A stretch of 64,000 nt of DNA from an uncultured Eubacteriales bacterium (GTDB lineage Bacteria > Bacillota > Clostridia > Oscillospirales > CAG-272): positions 6,989 through 70,988 of the forward strand of contig CATWNM010000006.1 of assembly GCA_958352145.1 (NCBI GenBank). Reading direction: 5' to 3'. The notes under the pieces are model-generated. The model ran no database searches. It was not told the origin of the DNA and was given only the letters and a program-made list of their open reading frames with translations. Made by a program: the position numbers and the translations under genes. Each line of letters starts with the position of its first letter. The first letter of the stretch is position 1. Below, one piece after another: positions 42,470 through 51,697 of this stretch.

Positions 42470-43267
42470 GTGAAAGAGCAAACCGAAAAAACTAACCGCA
42501 GAGTCGAAACGCCCGAAGCGTACAAAGCGCGCAGATACGCGCAAAGACGCGCATGGGCCAAGGCAAATCCCGAAAAAACGCGAAGCTACGGCAGAAAGCA
42601 TTACAAGAAAAACGCCGCCAAGCGTATTGCCAGCAGTATCGCTTACTATCAATCGCACAAGGCAGAAAGAGCCGCCTATTCAAAGGAATACTATCGCCGA
42701 AAAAAGGAAGAAGACCCGCTCTTCTTCAAACGGAACAGCGAACGTGCAAAAGAACGCAAAAGAATATGGAGAGCTAGACAAAAAGCGCTGCACCCCTATC
42801 GTCCGCCAAGACCGAAACGCTCCGAACTCGAGATCAAGATACGCCATTGCTTCCGTACGCTGAACCAGTACGTCTTTGCCGCTATGGGACGCGACAGAGC
42901 CGCCTGCGGAGAACGCGTAGACGACTATATGAAAAGATACCCGTTTGAACAATATGCGGAGCGCGTCATACGGGTAAAAATAGCACGATTCGGCGTCTGT
43001 CGGCACAACGGCGAATACGACGACTGCTATGACGCGGGCATGCTTGCGTATCTTTACACCATGCACCGGTGCGCCGCTTTGAACTGCGACTATGTGATAC
43101 CATATCTTCTCAAAATGATCCGCATTTACATCCTCTGCGCGCTGGTCATCTACCATGATTCGCACAATTTCTGCCGTATCAACAACCTAAAGCAACTGCG
43201 CATCGATAAGGACGGCGCACAGCGGTATATAGGAGAAGCCGCGGATATCCCGGACGGCCTCTCTTAG
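42470..43267 (+). CDS. Lys/Arg/Tyr-repeat protein of unknown function
   Basis: 265 residues if started at GTG 42470 (AAAGG eight bases upstream); ATG 42425 is an alternative. Residues 1-105 are very basic and hold repeats with a shared plan (ARRYAQRRAWAKANPEK; RKHYKKNAAKR; AYYQSHKAERAAYSKEYY), each like a helix with a Tyr-Tyr or His-Tyr pair, resembling the region before HNH nucleases. Residues 130-265 are a mixed domain with several Cys and His (RHCFRTLNQYVFAAMG; YDDCYDAGMLAYLYTMHRC; YLLKMIRIYILC). No HNH motif is seen. Nucleic-acid binding is likely by composition. No family recognised. Confidence 0.6.
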   Translation: MKEQTEKTNRRVETPEAYKARRYAQRRAWAKANPEKTRSYGRKHYKKNAAKRIASSIAYYQSHKAERAAYSKEYYRRKKEEDPLFFKRNSERAKERKRIWRARQKALHPYRPPRPKRSELEIKIRHCFRTLNQYVFAAMGRDRAACGERVDDYMKRYPFEQYAERVIRVKIARFGVCRHNGEYDDCYDAGMLAYLYTMHRCAALNCDYVIPYLLKMIRIYILCALVIYHDSHNFCRINNLKQLRIDKDGAQRYIGEAADIPDGLS

Positions 43268-43667
43268 CTTGTTGCTCACTGTCTTTCAAAACGAAACTTG
43301 AACAGGTTTTTTTCTACGCGATTTTAAGCTGTTTTTTATGCTGCTTCCCGCGTGACAGCACTCTGCAAAAACTGCGCTCCCACGATCAGCGCCGCCTCGG
43401 AAAGTTGTAAAGACCGCTTTTATCTTTCAACACTTGCGGGATTTAGATTCCATAAGCGAACGATAAGCTTCCCCCCTTTTTGTACGATTTGAGAGAGGCA
43501 CCGGGCTCATTTTATAAAATCCCATCTTTTTCATCCTTTCGATGGTGCTCTTCTATCGCAGACGCCTGAGCTTGTCAAGTGATATTGGTTCATTTGTGAA
43601 AATTGATTTAACCTGCTTTTTAAACAAAGACTAAGCGGAGCAAACCACCGCGCCTGCATCAAAAATC
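43268..43667. other. Intergenic stretch
   Basis: About 400 bases between the repeat protein and a terminator. It holds one possible small ORF on the minus strand, listed separately, and no other feature I can support. Confidence 0.4.
43427..43534 (-). CDS. Possible small ORF of 35 codons
   Basis: ATG 43534, or ATG 43525 with AAGG in front, to TGA 43427. The product is basic (MGFYKMSPVPLSNRTKRG, then EAYRSLMESKSRKC). A TTGACA on the minus strand lies at 43573-43578, followed 17 bases later by TAGAAG. No homologue is known to me and it may be chance. Confidence 0.25.
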   Translation of the reverse strand: MKKMGFYKMSPVPLSNRTKRGEAYRSLMESKSRKC

Positions 43668-43716
43668 AAAAGACTGAAACCGCCCGTATTCCAAGCGATT
43701 CCAGCCTTTTGTTCAA
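43668..43716. terminator. Bidirectional terminator downstream of the 6S RNA candidate
   Basis: On the minus strand GGCTGGAA pairs with TTTCAGTC with an inner CGC/GCG, and TTTTGATTTTTG follows. On the plus strand the mirror hairpin is followed by TTTTG. Confidence 0.55.
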
Positions 43717-43748
43717 AATTTTAACCCCGCCAAGCCGTGTACACTCCA

Positions 43749-43931
43749 AAAGAAAACCCTGCTCAAGCAAGGCGGGTTCCGCAGCTCCGCTTCGCGCTTC
43801 CAACATCCGCGGCGGTCAAATTGCCGCGCGCGGGAGGCCTGCAATTCCGACAGAGAGATTTAGGATCCCTTTTATTCACTGTAGGTTCCGATATGGTCGT
43901 GTATCACGCACTGGGCAGGAAAATTTCCTAC
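43749..43931 (-). ncRNA. ssrS: Probable 6S RNA
   Basis: A non-coding minus-strand transcript of about 183 bases is bounded by a TATACT box (43938-43943) and a hairpin followed by TTTTCTTTT (to 43748). It has the 6S layout: closing stem CCTGC/GCAGG at both ends, then AACCTACA near the 5' side, opposite TTGCAGGCCTCCC on the 3' side, as I remember from clostridial 6S RNAs, and a GC-rich apical arm (CGCGCGCGG, GAAGCGCGAAGCGG). 6S binds the sigma-A holoenzyme and lowers housekeeping transcription in stationary phase. I have not run a covariance model, so this is a structural reading. Confidence 0.6.
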
Positions 43932-43975
43932 ATCGACAGTATATGCAGCGAACGCATGTCTATGCATGTAAAATT

Positions 43976-44284
43976 TTACGCTTCGCCGTCGTTCCCATCA
44001 TTGGTATCATTTTCATCATAATCGACCGTGTCAAACAATTCGTCTTCAAAATAATCCGCCACACGGTCAAATTCGTCGTCATCATCGATCGTCACCAGCG
44101 TCTCCTCACCCGTTTCATCGAGTTCGAGACGCAGAATCACATATTCGTCGGCGCCTTCCTCAACAGGAACAAGCGCAAGATAGGTTTTGCCCTCAAACTC
44201 GCAGGAGCCGATCAGTTCAAACTCGCTCTCCTTGCCCGTCTCGTCCGTCAGGGTATAAATATCGCCGTCGTAGATCTCATCCAT
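43976..44284 (-). CDS. DUF1292 (YrzB-like) acidic protein
   Basis: 102 residues from ATG 44284, after AAAGGACGGTTTTGAG. Very acidic; DUF1292 shape with FELIGSCEFEGKTYLALVPVEE and EYVILRLELDETGEETLVTIDDDDEFDRVADYFEDEL. It is a conserved Firmicutes protein of unknown function, usually near alaS/yqgF. It lies upstream of the 6S RNA candidate on the same strand and has no operon partner here. Confidence 0.85.
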   Translation of the reverse strand: MDEIYDGDIYTLTDETGKESEFELIGSCEFEGKTYLALVPVEEGADEYVILRLELDETGEETLVTIDDDDEFDRVADYFEDELFDTVDYDENDTNDGNDGEA

Positions 44285-44458
44285 ACTCAAAACCGTCCTT
44301 TCGGTATTTCTGCTTTTATTGTATCAGGACGTCCCCTGCATGTCAAGCGGTTGTAAAAAAAACCATTCGACAAAAGAAAATTTTGCGAAAACCACGCCAC
44401 GCGCGCAATGCGTCCACGCCCGGCAAAACCGTATGGCGCGGCGCTTTTTAAAAAAAGT

Positions 44459-45610
44459 CTAAAAATCCAAAATTTCCGACAAAATATAATTGCTGACATA
44501 CATGCCTTTCGGCGTAAAGGCACAGTGCTTTCCGTCCAGGAGAAGAAAGCCGCCGCTTTTATATTTTTCAAGCTTTTTTCCGTATTTGGCCATAAAATCC
44601 CGGCCGAATGCCGCGCGGTAGTCTGCAAAATCCACGCCGGAAAACAGGCGCAGGCGCAGCATGACATATTCGGTTTCCTGCGTGAACACGTCAATATCGC
44701 TGCATTCGGCCAGAATGCCCGCAATCCCGCGCGGCGTTTCCATCTCCCGCATATACGCTTCCATATCCGAAACATAGGCGTACCGCTGATTTTTGAAATA
44801 CGAATGCGCTGAGACGCCGAAGCCAAGATAAGGCTGCCCTGTCCAATACCGCATATTATGCCGGGAAGCAAAGCCCGGCCGGGCAAAATTGCTGATTTCA
44901 TAATGGCCATACCCGGCCGCGCGCAGCGCCGAATCTGCAGCGCGGTACATCGCGTATTCCGCTTCCTCGCCCGGCAGCGGCAGCCGCTCCCGCTCCTGCC
45001 AAAACCGCGTTCCCTCCTCGATCTTCAACCCATAGGCCGATATATGCTCCGGCGAGAGCGCGCTCACAAAGCGCAGCGTCTCGGCAAAGCTCTCCTTTGT
45101 CTGATAGGGGATGCCGTACATCAGATCCACATTGATATTTTTAAAACCCGCCGCGCGCGCCGCGCGGAAGCTTTCTTCAAAATCCGCGCGGGTGTGTACG
45201 CGGCCGAGCGCGCGCAGTTCCCGGTCCGAAGCGCTTTGCAGTCCAAGCGAAAGGCGGTTGATTCCAGCGCGCCGCAGCGTGCGCAAGCCGCGCTTGTCCA
45301 CCGTACCGGGATTGGCCTCGATTGTGATCTCCGCATTCTTTTCCACCGAAAAATTTTCAAATACGCAGTTCATCAGTTCCCGAAGCTGTTTTCTTTCCAA
45401 AAGCGTCGGCGTACCGCCGCCGATATAAACCGTATCGACCGAATATTCCCGCGCAGCCGCCTCAAAATCCTGCATATTGAGCATCAGCGCGTTCAGATAG
45501 CGCGATACCTCGGCCCGCTCCCTCGGCGGATGCGAGCAAAAATCGCAGTACGCACACTTGCTTTTGCAAAACGGTATATGAATATAAATGCCCAAACGCT
45601 GCTTTTCCAT
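44459..45610 (-). CDS. hemW: Radical SAM heme chaperone HemW
   Basis: 383 residues. The radical SAM motif is CKSKCAYCDFC with the fourth Cys typical of HemN/HemW (C-x3-C-x2-C-x-C). GGGTPTLL follows, then RLSLGLQSASDRELRALGRVH and the C-terminal HemN domain (ENVMLRLR-like EYVMLRLRLFSGVD). It lacks the N-terminal extension of true coproporphyrinogen dehydrogenase. It is 26 bases downstream of lepA, the usual order lepA-hemW in Firmicutes. Confidence 0.94.
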   Translation of the reverse strand: MEKQRLGIYIHIPFCKSKCAYCDFCSHPPRERAEVSRYLNALMLNMQDFEAAAREYSVDTVYIGGGTPTLLERKQLRELMNCVFENFSVEKNAEITIEANPGTVDKRGLRTLRRAGINRLSLGLQSASDRELRALGRVHTRADFEESFRAARAAGFKNINVDLMYGIPYQTKESFAETLRFVSALSPEHISAYGLKIEEGTRFWQERERLPLPGEEAEYAMYRAADSALRAAGYGHYEISNFARPGFASRHNMRYWTGQPYLGFGVSAHSYFKNQRYAYVSDMEAYMREMETPRGIAGILAECSDIDVFTQETEYVMLRLRLFSGVDFADYRAAFGRDFMAKYGKKLEKYKSGGFLLLDGKHCAFTPKGMYVSNYILSEILDF

Positions 45611-45635
45611 GCTCCCTCCATACCCGGTATGCCGG

Positions 45636-47450
45636 TCAATCGCCGTCGTCCAGTTTCAACACAGCCATAAAAGCCTCCGGCGATACCTCGACCGAACCCA
45701 GCCGGCGCATCTTCTTTTTCCCCTCTTTTTGCTTTTCCAGCAGTTTTTTCTTGCGCGTAATGTCTCCGCCGTAACATTTGGCAAGTACGTCCTTGCGCAT
45801 AGCCTTGACCGTCTCGCGCGCGATGACGCGATTGCCGATGGCCGCCTGGATTGGCACCTCGAAAAGCTGGCGCGGTATATTCTCTTTCAGCTTTTCCGCA
45901 ATTTTTCTGGCGCGTGGATAAGCCTTGTCCTCGTGCACGATAAACGACAGCGCGTCCACCTGCTCGCCGTTCAGAAGAAAGTCGAGCCGGACAAGTCTTG
46001 AAGGCCGGTACTCCGCAAATTCATAATCCAGCGAGGCATAGCCCTTGCTGCGGCTCTTCAGCGCGTCAAAGAAATCGTAGATGATCTCATTGAGCGGCAG
46101 GATATAATGCAGTTCCGCACGGGTCGTCTCAATATATTTCATATCCAGAAATACACCGCGCTTATCCTGACAAAGCTCCATGATTCCGCCGACATACTCG
46201 ACCGGCGTGATGATGTTTGCCCGCACGACAGGTTCGAGCGCTTCGGAGATCGCTTCCGGAGCCGGATAATTTGTAGGGTTGTCAATCAAAACCGTCTCTC
46301 CGCTGGTCAGCCGAAGCTGATAGACAACGCCGGGCGCAGTCGTAATCAGATCCAGATTGAACTCCCGCTCCAGCCGCTCCTCGATAATCTCCATATGCAA
46401 AAGGCCGAGAAATCCGCAGCGAAAGCCAAAACCGAGCGCCACAGAGGTCTCCGGCTCAAAAAGAAGCGACGCGTCGTTGAGCTGCAGTTTTTCAAGCGCG
46501 TCGCGCAAATCTCCGTAGCGCGCGCCGTCCGCCGGATAAATCCCCGCATACACCATCGGCTGCACCCGCTTGAAGCCGGGCAGCGGCTCAGACGCGCCGC
46601 CCTCCGCGAGTGTAACGGTATCGCCCACGCGGGTATCGCCCACATACTTGATGCTCGCCGTGATATATCCGACCTCCCCGGCTGAGAGTTCCCCGCACTT
46701 TTTCAGGCCGAGCGGCTCCATCGTACCGACCTCCACGACGTCGAACTCGGCTCCGGTGCTCATCATCCGGATGCGGTCTCCGGGACGGACCCGCCCGTCC
46801 ATGACGCGGACATAGACCACCACGCCGAGATAGCTGTCATAATAGGAATCGAAAATCAGGCATTTCAGCGGCGCACTTTCCTCGCCGCTGGGCGCGGGTA
46901 TATCGCAGATGATTTTGTCCAGCACATCCCCGATGTTCAGTCCGGTTTTGGCGGACACAGCGGGACAGCCCTCCGCTACGATGCCAACCACGTCCTCGAT
47001 CTCGGCGCGCACTTTTTCCACATCCGCGCTCGGCAGATCGATTTTATTAATCACCGGAACGATCTCAAGACCCGCATCCGCCGCAAGGTAAGCGTTCGCC
47101 AGCGTCTGCGCCTCGATCCCCTGCGTCGCGTCGACGACCAGGAGCGCGCCCTCGCAGGCGTTAAGGCTGCGCGACACCTCATAATTGAAATCGACGTGGC
47201 CAGGCGTGTCGATCAGATTCAGGATATATTGCTCGCCGTCGGGCGCAGTATAATCGAGCTTGACCGCGCGCGCTTTGATCGTAATGCCGCGCTCCCGCTC
47301 CAAATCCATGTTGTCAAGCAGCTGCTCCTCCATCTCTCGGGAAGTAACCGCGCGGGTATATTCAAGAATCCGGTCGGCCAGCGTGGATTTGCCGTGGTCG
47401 ATATGGGCAATGATAGAAAAATTCCGGATATGCTGTTGCTTTTCGCTCAC
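45636..47450 (-). CDS. lepA: Elongation factor 4
   Basis: 604 residues if GTG 47450 is used (AAAGGG nine bases before it); GTG 47459 would add three. The G domain has [13 protein letters not shown] (P-loop), [14 protein letters not shown] and NKIDLP. Further domains follow as in LepA, with the C-terminal LepA-specific region ([18 protein letters not shown] [32 protein letters not shown]). LepA back-translocates stalled ribosomes. Normal length (about 600). Confidence 0.96.
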   Translation of the reverse strand: MSEKQQHIRNFSIIAHIDHGKSTLADRILEYTRAVTSREMEEQLLDNMDLERERGITIKARAVKLDYTAPDGEQYILNLIDTPGHVDFNYEVSRSLNACEGALLVVDATQGIEAQTLANAYLAADAGLEIVPVINKIDLPSADVEKVRAEIEDVVGIVAEGCPAVSAKTGLNIGDVLDKIICDIPAPSGEESAPLKCLIFDSYYDSYLGVVVYVRVMDGRVRPGDRIRMMSTGAEFDVVEVGTMEPLGLKKCGELSAGEVGYITASIKYVGDTRVGDTVTLAEGGASEPLPGFKRVQPMVYAGIYPADGARYGDLRDALEKLQLNDASLLFEPETSVALGFGFRCGFLGLLHMEIIEERLEREFNLDLITTAPGVVYQLRLTSGETVLIDNPTNYPAPEAISEALEPVVRANIITPVEYVGGIMELCQDKRGVFLDMKYIETTRAELHYILPLNEIIYDFFDALKSRSKGYASLDYEFAEYRPSRLVRLDFLLNGEQVDALSFIVHEDKAYPRARKIAEKLKENIPRQLFEVPIQAAIGNRVIARETVKAMRKDVLAKCYGGDITRKKKLLEKQKEGKKKMRRLGSVEVSPEAFMAVLKLDDGD

Positions 47451-47581
47451 TTTTCGCACCCTTTGCCTTTAAATAAATTGATTCCGCAGAAGCGGTTCCC
47501 AGAGCGGCGCTTTGCATGAAATCCGCCGCAGGGAAAACACCGCGGACCGTACAAATAGTATATCAATTTTTTGTTTTCAAA

Positions 47582-48535
47582 TCAAGAGCCGGAAAAATTA
47601 TTTTTGCCGTGCCGTCCGCTGCTCCCCGCAAGAAAGCTTTTTTGATTTCCGACCTGTACGACGTCCGTCGGTTTCAGATGGCCCAAAAGTAGCGGAGAGT
47701 CCGGATCGTGCAGCTTGTAATTTTCAAAGGCTTTTTGCGGATTTATGTTGGCGTAGCAATATTTACAGCCGTTCATACAGGTGTCATAGGCACCAACGTC
47801 CCGCGTCTCAATACAGCCGCAGCCCGGACGTTTGCCCTTGTGCTTTAGGGAACGGAACCGGATATGGTTTGCGCCGCCTAAGATATCCAGCGTGATGCAG
47901 CCCGATAACTGAACGCCGTAACAGGTAAAATCCCCGCACAAGCCGCAAGTTTGAACCGGCATACCAAACTTTTCGGCCGTTCGTCCAAACCCCTTTGCAA
48001 GCGTTTCTTTATCCGTGTCCGTCAGCGGGATCAACTGCGGCATATTTGCCCGCACCTTTTTGTACATTTCAACAAAATTGAAAATACAGCGGTCGATATG
48101 GGGGAAAAGCCGCTCCGCCATCTCCTCAAAAGCCGACAGATGCGCCTGTGCGGTATACTTTTCGGTCAGCAAAACCGGATCATACCGCCAGGCGACCCGC
48201 TCGCGTCCTACAATTTCAGAAAGCCGGATCAGCGTTTCCACGCTTTTTGAAACCGGCGGCACACCCGGTTCCAAATCTTTGCCGTACGCCGTGATCGTAT
48301 AATAAAAATACGTATTGAAACGGTCCGCAATGCTCCGGATATGCGGAAGGATCGGCGTATAATTTTTAGAAAAGAATACAACGCAGTCCACGGCGTCAGG
48401 CGACAGCGCATAACGAGTCACTTTATTTGAAAACAACGGATTGCGAGAGAGCACATATCCCTCCGAAAAGCGTTTCAGCAGCCAATCTGTATAAAACTGC
48501 ACGACATCCGTACGCCCGCTGACATTCAGAATCAT
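47582..48535 (-). CDS. DUF1848 family Fe-S protein
   Basis: 317 residues from ATG 48535, after GGGAGGTTTTTT. Opening is MILNVSGRTDVVQFYTDWL. The C-terminal part holds a Cys-rich cluster, CGLCGDF and CGCIETRDVGAYDTCMNGCKYCYAN, typical of DUF1848 and suggestive of a non-canonical radical SAM or 4Fe-4S site at the C-terminal end. Function unknown. On its own transcript, divergent from the GH43 gene. Confidence 0.85.
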   Translation of the reverse strand: MILNVSGRTDVVQFYTDWLLKRFSEGYVLSRNPLFSNKVTRYALSPDAVDCVVFFSKNYTPILPHIRSIADRFNTYFYYTITAYGKDLEPGVPPVSKSVETLIRLSEIVGRERVAWRYDPVLLTEKYTAQAHLSAFEEMAERLFPHIDRCIFNFVEMYKKVRANMPQLIPLTDTDKETLAKGFGRTAEKFGMPVQTCGLCGDFTCYGVQLSGCITLDILGGANHIRFRSLKHKGKRPGCGCIETRDVGAYDTCMNGCKYCYANINPQKAFENYKLHDPDSPLLLGHLKPTDVVQVGNQKSFLAGSSGRHGKNNFSGS

Positions 48536-48814
48536 AAAAAACCTCCCGGCCCCGACCAATGCCGGCGCCAATATAAACTTACCCTGTCTCAAAAGCTGCA
48601 TAAAACCGGCACCGGGCGCTTTCCAGTATACCATACTTTTTTGCATCCGTCATCCGAAAACTGCTGTTTTTTTAAATTCGCGGCCGAAGTATTTTTTATA
48701 AAAAATCCGAATATTTCAATAGAATTTATTGAACATCCTTGCGCCGTATTGAAAAGAGCGGCGTCAAATGCTATAGTTTATACAAAAGCTTGGATAGTTA
48801 CGGAGGTTTTAGCG

Positions 48815-51598
48815 ATGCAAAAACGGTTTTTATTGCTTTTGATGCCGCTGATCGGCGCGGCGCTGGCCATATGCCCGATCCTGGCTGCGGATACTGCCGA
48901 ACCCACGGTTTATGTGGCGGGGTGGGGAAACGACAGCGCGGCAGGTACCAGCGCCAATGCGCCGTTTAAAACCCTCTATGCCGCAGCGCGCGCCCTTCCC
49001 TCCGGCGGCCGAATTGTCCTCTGCGGCGCACTGACTCAAGAGGCAACCGAACTGCCTGCCACAGACGGTCTTCTCACCATCACAAGCGTAGCCGATAAAG
49101 ATTACCGCACAACAGAGAACGGAAGCGCTGTTTTATACCTCGGCGGCAATCTTTCCCTGCGCGGTCCGGTTGAATTTGAAAACATCAATCTCACGGCGAC
49201 TGTGAAAAATCTCGTCATCCTCTGTCACGGCAATTACACACGCATGGGCGAGGGGATCACCACCGCGGCCGTAGGTGAGGATGTGCTCTTGCCGGGTATT
49301 ACCGCAGGTTCCACCGGCGCAGCATCCTCCGACGGCGCCTATCTTGAAATTTGCAGCGGAGACTGGTACCGCATTCGCGGCGGCGCGCGCGGCACCTCCT
49401 CCGTAGCGCAAGAGGGCGATATCTTTATCACAATCCGGGGCGGCAGCTTCGGCAGCACGTTTGATCTCGGCGGCGATTCCCCCAGCATCGGAAACGCCTA
49501 TCTGCGCGTATACGGCGGACAGTTCAAAGCCAGCGTAAACGGCGCAAGCGCAGCCAATACCGACGGAAACATCACCGTCTCCCTATACGGCGGCAGTTTC
49601 AGTTCCGGAATCCGCATCAGCCGGGGCGGCACGCTGAACGGCAACTTTACCGTCAACGCTTTCACCAATCTGCCCGCTTCAGTCAGCGCCGGTACCGGTA
49701 CGATGACCGGCGAAAAAACGTTAAATGTGCTTGAAGGAAAAACAGCCAATATCTCAGGTTTTACACGCCAAACGATAGAGGAAGCCGCCTATCAAGCCAT
49801 GGTCGCGCAAGAAGAACAGCTTTTTAACGCAGCCAAAGTAGCCAAACTTCCGGAATCTGAAAATGCTTTTGAGAGCCGGGATATGACGCCATCGGGCAGT
49901 GCCGAAAAAATCGTGTTCGGCGCCGAAAATATAAACTACGGCGACTTGAACGATGACGGATACCTGTCGATCAATGATGTTCTGACAGCATTTCGGATGA
50001 TAGTCTCAGGAAAATACGACGCAAAGGCCGATCCCAACTTCGACGGACGCATCACCTCCGAGGATGCCATGATGATCCTATGGGGTATCCTAAACGATCA
50101 GCGCCGTCTGTTTCCCAAAGCTCCGGAAAACCTGATTTCAAGTTCCCTTAATCTGTACGGGGGCGCTTCCGCAAACGGCGGTGCCATCGAAAAGGGATTT
50201 GCTTTCGGTTCAACCTCCGAATACAATTATACCCTCTCTGCCGCAGGCATTCCCAAAGAACACGCCAAGATCGGCCTGTACTTCGGCTGCGATCTGTCCG
50301 TGGGACCGAGCGCGCTTGACGGCTACTACTTTGAAATTGACACCGATGCCTCTTCCGCAACGCTGTACACCGTGAAAAACGGCAGTTACCGCGTCACCGC
50401 CAAGCGCACAATCGAAATGTTTGACACACCGGCACGGCTACGCGTGGTTTATCGCAATAACTGGGCGGATCTCTATTTTGAAAACAACATTTTTGACAAC
50501 GCACCCTACCCGATCTTCAACTTGGCGCTTCAGAGTGACGGAAACGGCGTCGGCCTGTATACGGAAAACGCGCGCGTTTCCCTGCCGGCCGTCACAGCCG
50601 CGGAAAACCTCCCCGAGAGCAGCTACACAAACACGCTGCTCGAGCAATTCACCGATCCGGAAATTTTCTTTGCGGACGGACGCTATTACCTCTACGGCAC
50701 GCAGTCAAGCACCCAAAACAGCGGGGTAAAATGCTATTCTACAACCAATTTTTCTACATTCCGGGACGAGAGCTTCGCCCTGCGCGCCGGGGACGCTTTC
50801 GGAGACGGTGTTTTCAAAGCGGCGAACGTGGTTTATCACGACGGCCTGTACTATATGTTTTATATGGCGAAATCCAATGCGCTAGGCACCTCGGTCACTG
50901 CCTGCGCCTCAGCGCAGTCGCCGAATGGACCTTTTAAAAACGACGAAAAAACGCCGCTGACAAACGACAGCGATTTTATCGGCGGCCAGCCCTTTATAGA
51001 CACAGACGGAACCGTTTATCTGATCTATACCCGCACGACGGGCGGCAACCGCCTCTACGGCGCTGAAATCTCCCTTTGTGACGGGAAAGCGGAAATCGAC
51101 CTTACCACGGAAAAGCTTTTGCTGGAACCGACCGAACCGTGGGAAAATGCCAAAGCCTCGGTTGTGGAATGCGGGTATATCATCCGCCACGGGAACCTTT
51201 ATTATCTATTGTATTCCGGCGGAAACTACAACTCGACATACGGCACGGGCTACGCAGTCTCCGAACATCCTCTCGGGCCTTATGAAAAATACGAAAAAAA
51301 TCCGATTCTGACCTCAAACGATCAAGCGTTCGGCGTCGGCGCCGCTACCGTTTTCACGTCGCCCGACAGCAGCGAGCACTTCATTTTGTACCTGCGCAAC
51401 TTTTCCCCGACGGTCACAAGACCGCTCTGCACCGGCATGGACCGCATCAAATTTGTACGCTGCCCCGACGGCGGCCCGGATCTGATTTCCATCAGCGGAC
51501 CAACCGTGACGCCACAGCCGGTTCCCTCCGGGCTTGACCGCATAGACGACGCCGTGTTCGATCCCGCAGCATATCAGGCGTCTCGGTTTATCTGGTAA
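48815..51598 (+). CDS. Secreted beta-helix/dockerin/GH43 multidomain protein
   Basis: 927 residues from ATG 48815, after GGAGGTTTTAGCG. Signal peptide (residues 1-24, cut near ILAADTAEP). Residues 28-330: right-handed beta-helix of pectate-lyase type (VYVAGWGNDSAAGTSANAPF; repeated IRGGSFGS and VYGGQFKA rungs). About 370-430: dockerin-like pair of Ca loops (DLNDDGYLSINDV and DPNFDGRITSEDA), internal and not terminal. About 440-600: concanavalin-like domain. About 608-915: GH43 five-blade propeller with catalytic Asp in FTDPEIFF, Asp in FIDTDGTVYLIY and Glu in VVECGYIIRHG. It probably cleaves arabinose/xylose-type links in plant fibre; no cohesin is in view. Confidence 0.85.
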   Translation: MQKRFLLLLMPLIGAALAICPILAADTAEPTVYVAGWGNDSAAGTSANAPFKTLYAAARALPSGGRIVLCGALTQEATELPATDGLLTITSVADKDYRTTENGSAVLYLGGNLSLRGPVEFENINLTATVKNLVILCHGNYTRMGEGITTAAVGEDVLLPGITAGSTGAASSDGAYLEICSGDWYRIRGGARGTSSVAQEGDIFITIRGGSFGSTFDLGGDSPSIGNAYLRVYGGQFKASVNGASAANTDGNITVSLYGGSFSSGIRISRGGTLNGNFTVNAFTNLPASVSAGTGTMTGEKTLNVLEGKTANISGFTRQTIEEAAYQAMVAQEEQLFNAAKVAKLPESENAFESRDMTPSGSAEKIVFGAENINYGDLNDDGYLSINDVLTAFRMIVSGKYDAKADPNFDGRITSEDAMMILWGILNDQRRLFPKAPENLISSSLNLYGGASANGGAIEKGFAFGSTSEYNYTLSAAGIPKEHAKIGLYFGCDLSVGPSALDGYYFEIDTDASSATLYTVKNGSYRVTAKRTIEMFDTPARLRVVYRNNWADLYFENNIFDNAPYPIFNLALQSDGNGVGLYTENARVSLPAVTAAENLPESSYTNTLLEQFTDPEIFFADGRYYLYGTQSSTQNSGVKCYSTTNFSTFRDESFALRAGDAFGDGVFKAANVVYHDGLYYMFYMAKSNALGTSVTACASAQSPNGPFKNDEKTPLTNDSDFIGGQPFIDTDGTVYLIYTRTTGGNRLYGAEISLCDGKAEIDLTTEKLLLEPTEPWENAKASVVECGYIIRHGNLYYLLYSGGNYNSTYGTGYAVSEHPLGPYEKYEKNPILTSNDQAFGVGAATVFTSPDSSEHFILYLRNFSPTVTRPLCTGMDRIKFVRCPDGGPDLISISGPTVTPQPVPSGLDRIDDAVFDPAAYQASRFIW

Positions 51599-51655
51599 AA
51601 AATTTTCATATGCCGCGCACCGGCTTTTCGGCACACAGCACCGCGCGGCACTGCA

Positions 51656-51687
51656 AAAAGCGCTTTGGAAAATTCCAAAGCGCTTTT
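51656..51687. terminator. Bidirectional terminator between GH43 and hydrolase genes
   Basis: AAAAGCGCTTTGGAA and TTCCAAAGCGCTTTT pair perfectly around two bases and end in A and T tracts, serving the two convergent transcripts. Confidence 0.9.
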
Positions 51688-51697
51688 AAAATTTCGG

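Noticed and set aside
43268..43740. Search for tmRNA, SRP RNA or RNase P in the non-coding region near the 6S candidate
   Set aside because: None of their conserved core motifs was found.
48641..48814. Longer start for the GH43 protein
   Set aside because: The 58 extra residues have no ribosome site and would bury a normal signal peptide that begins at 48815.
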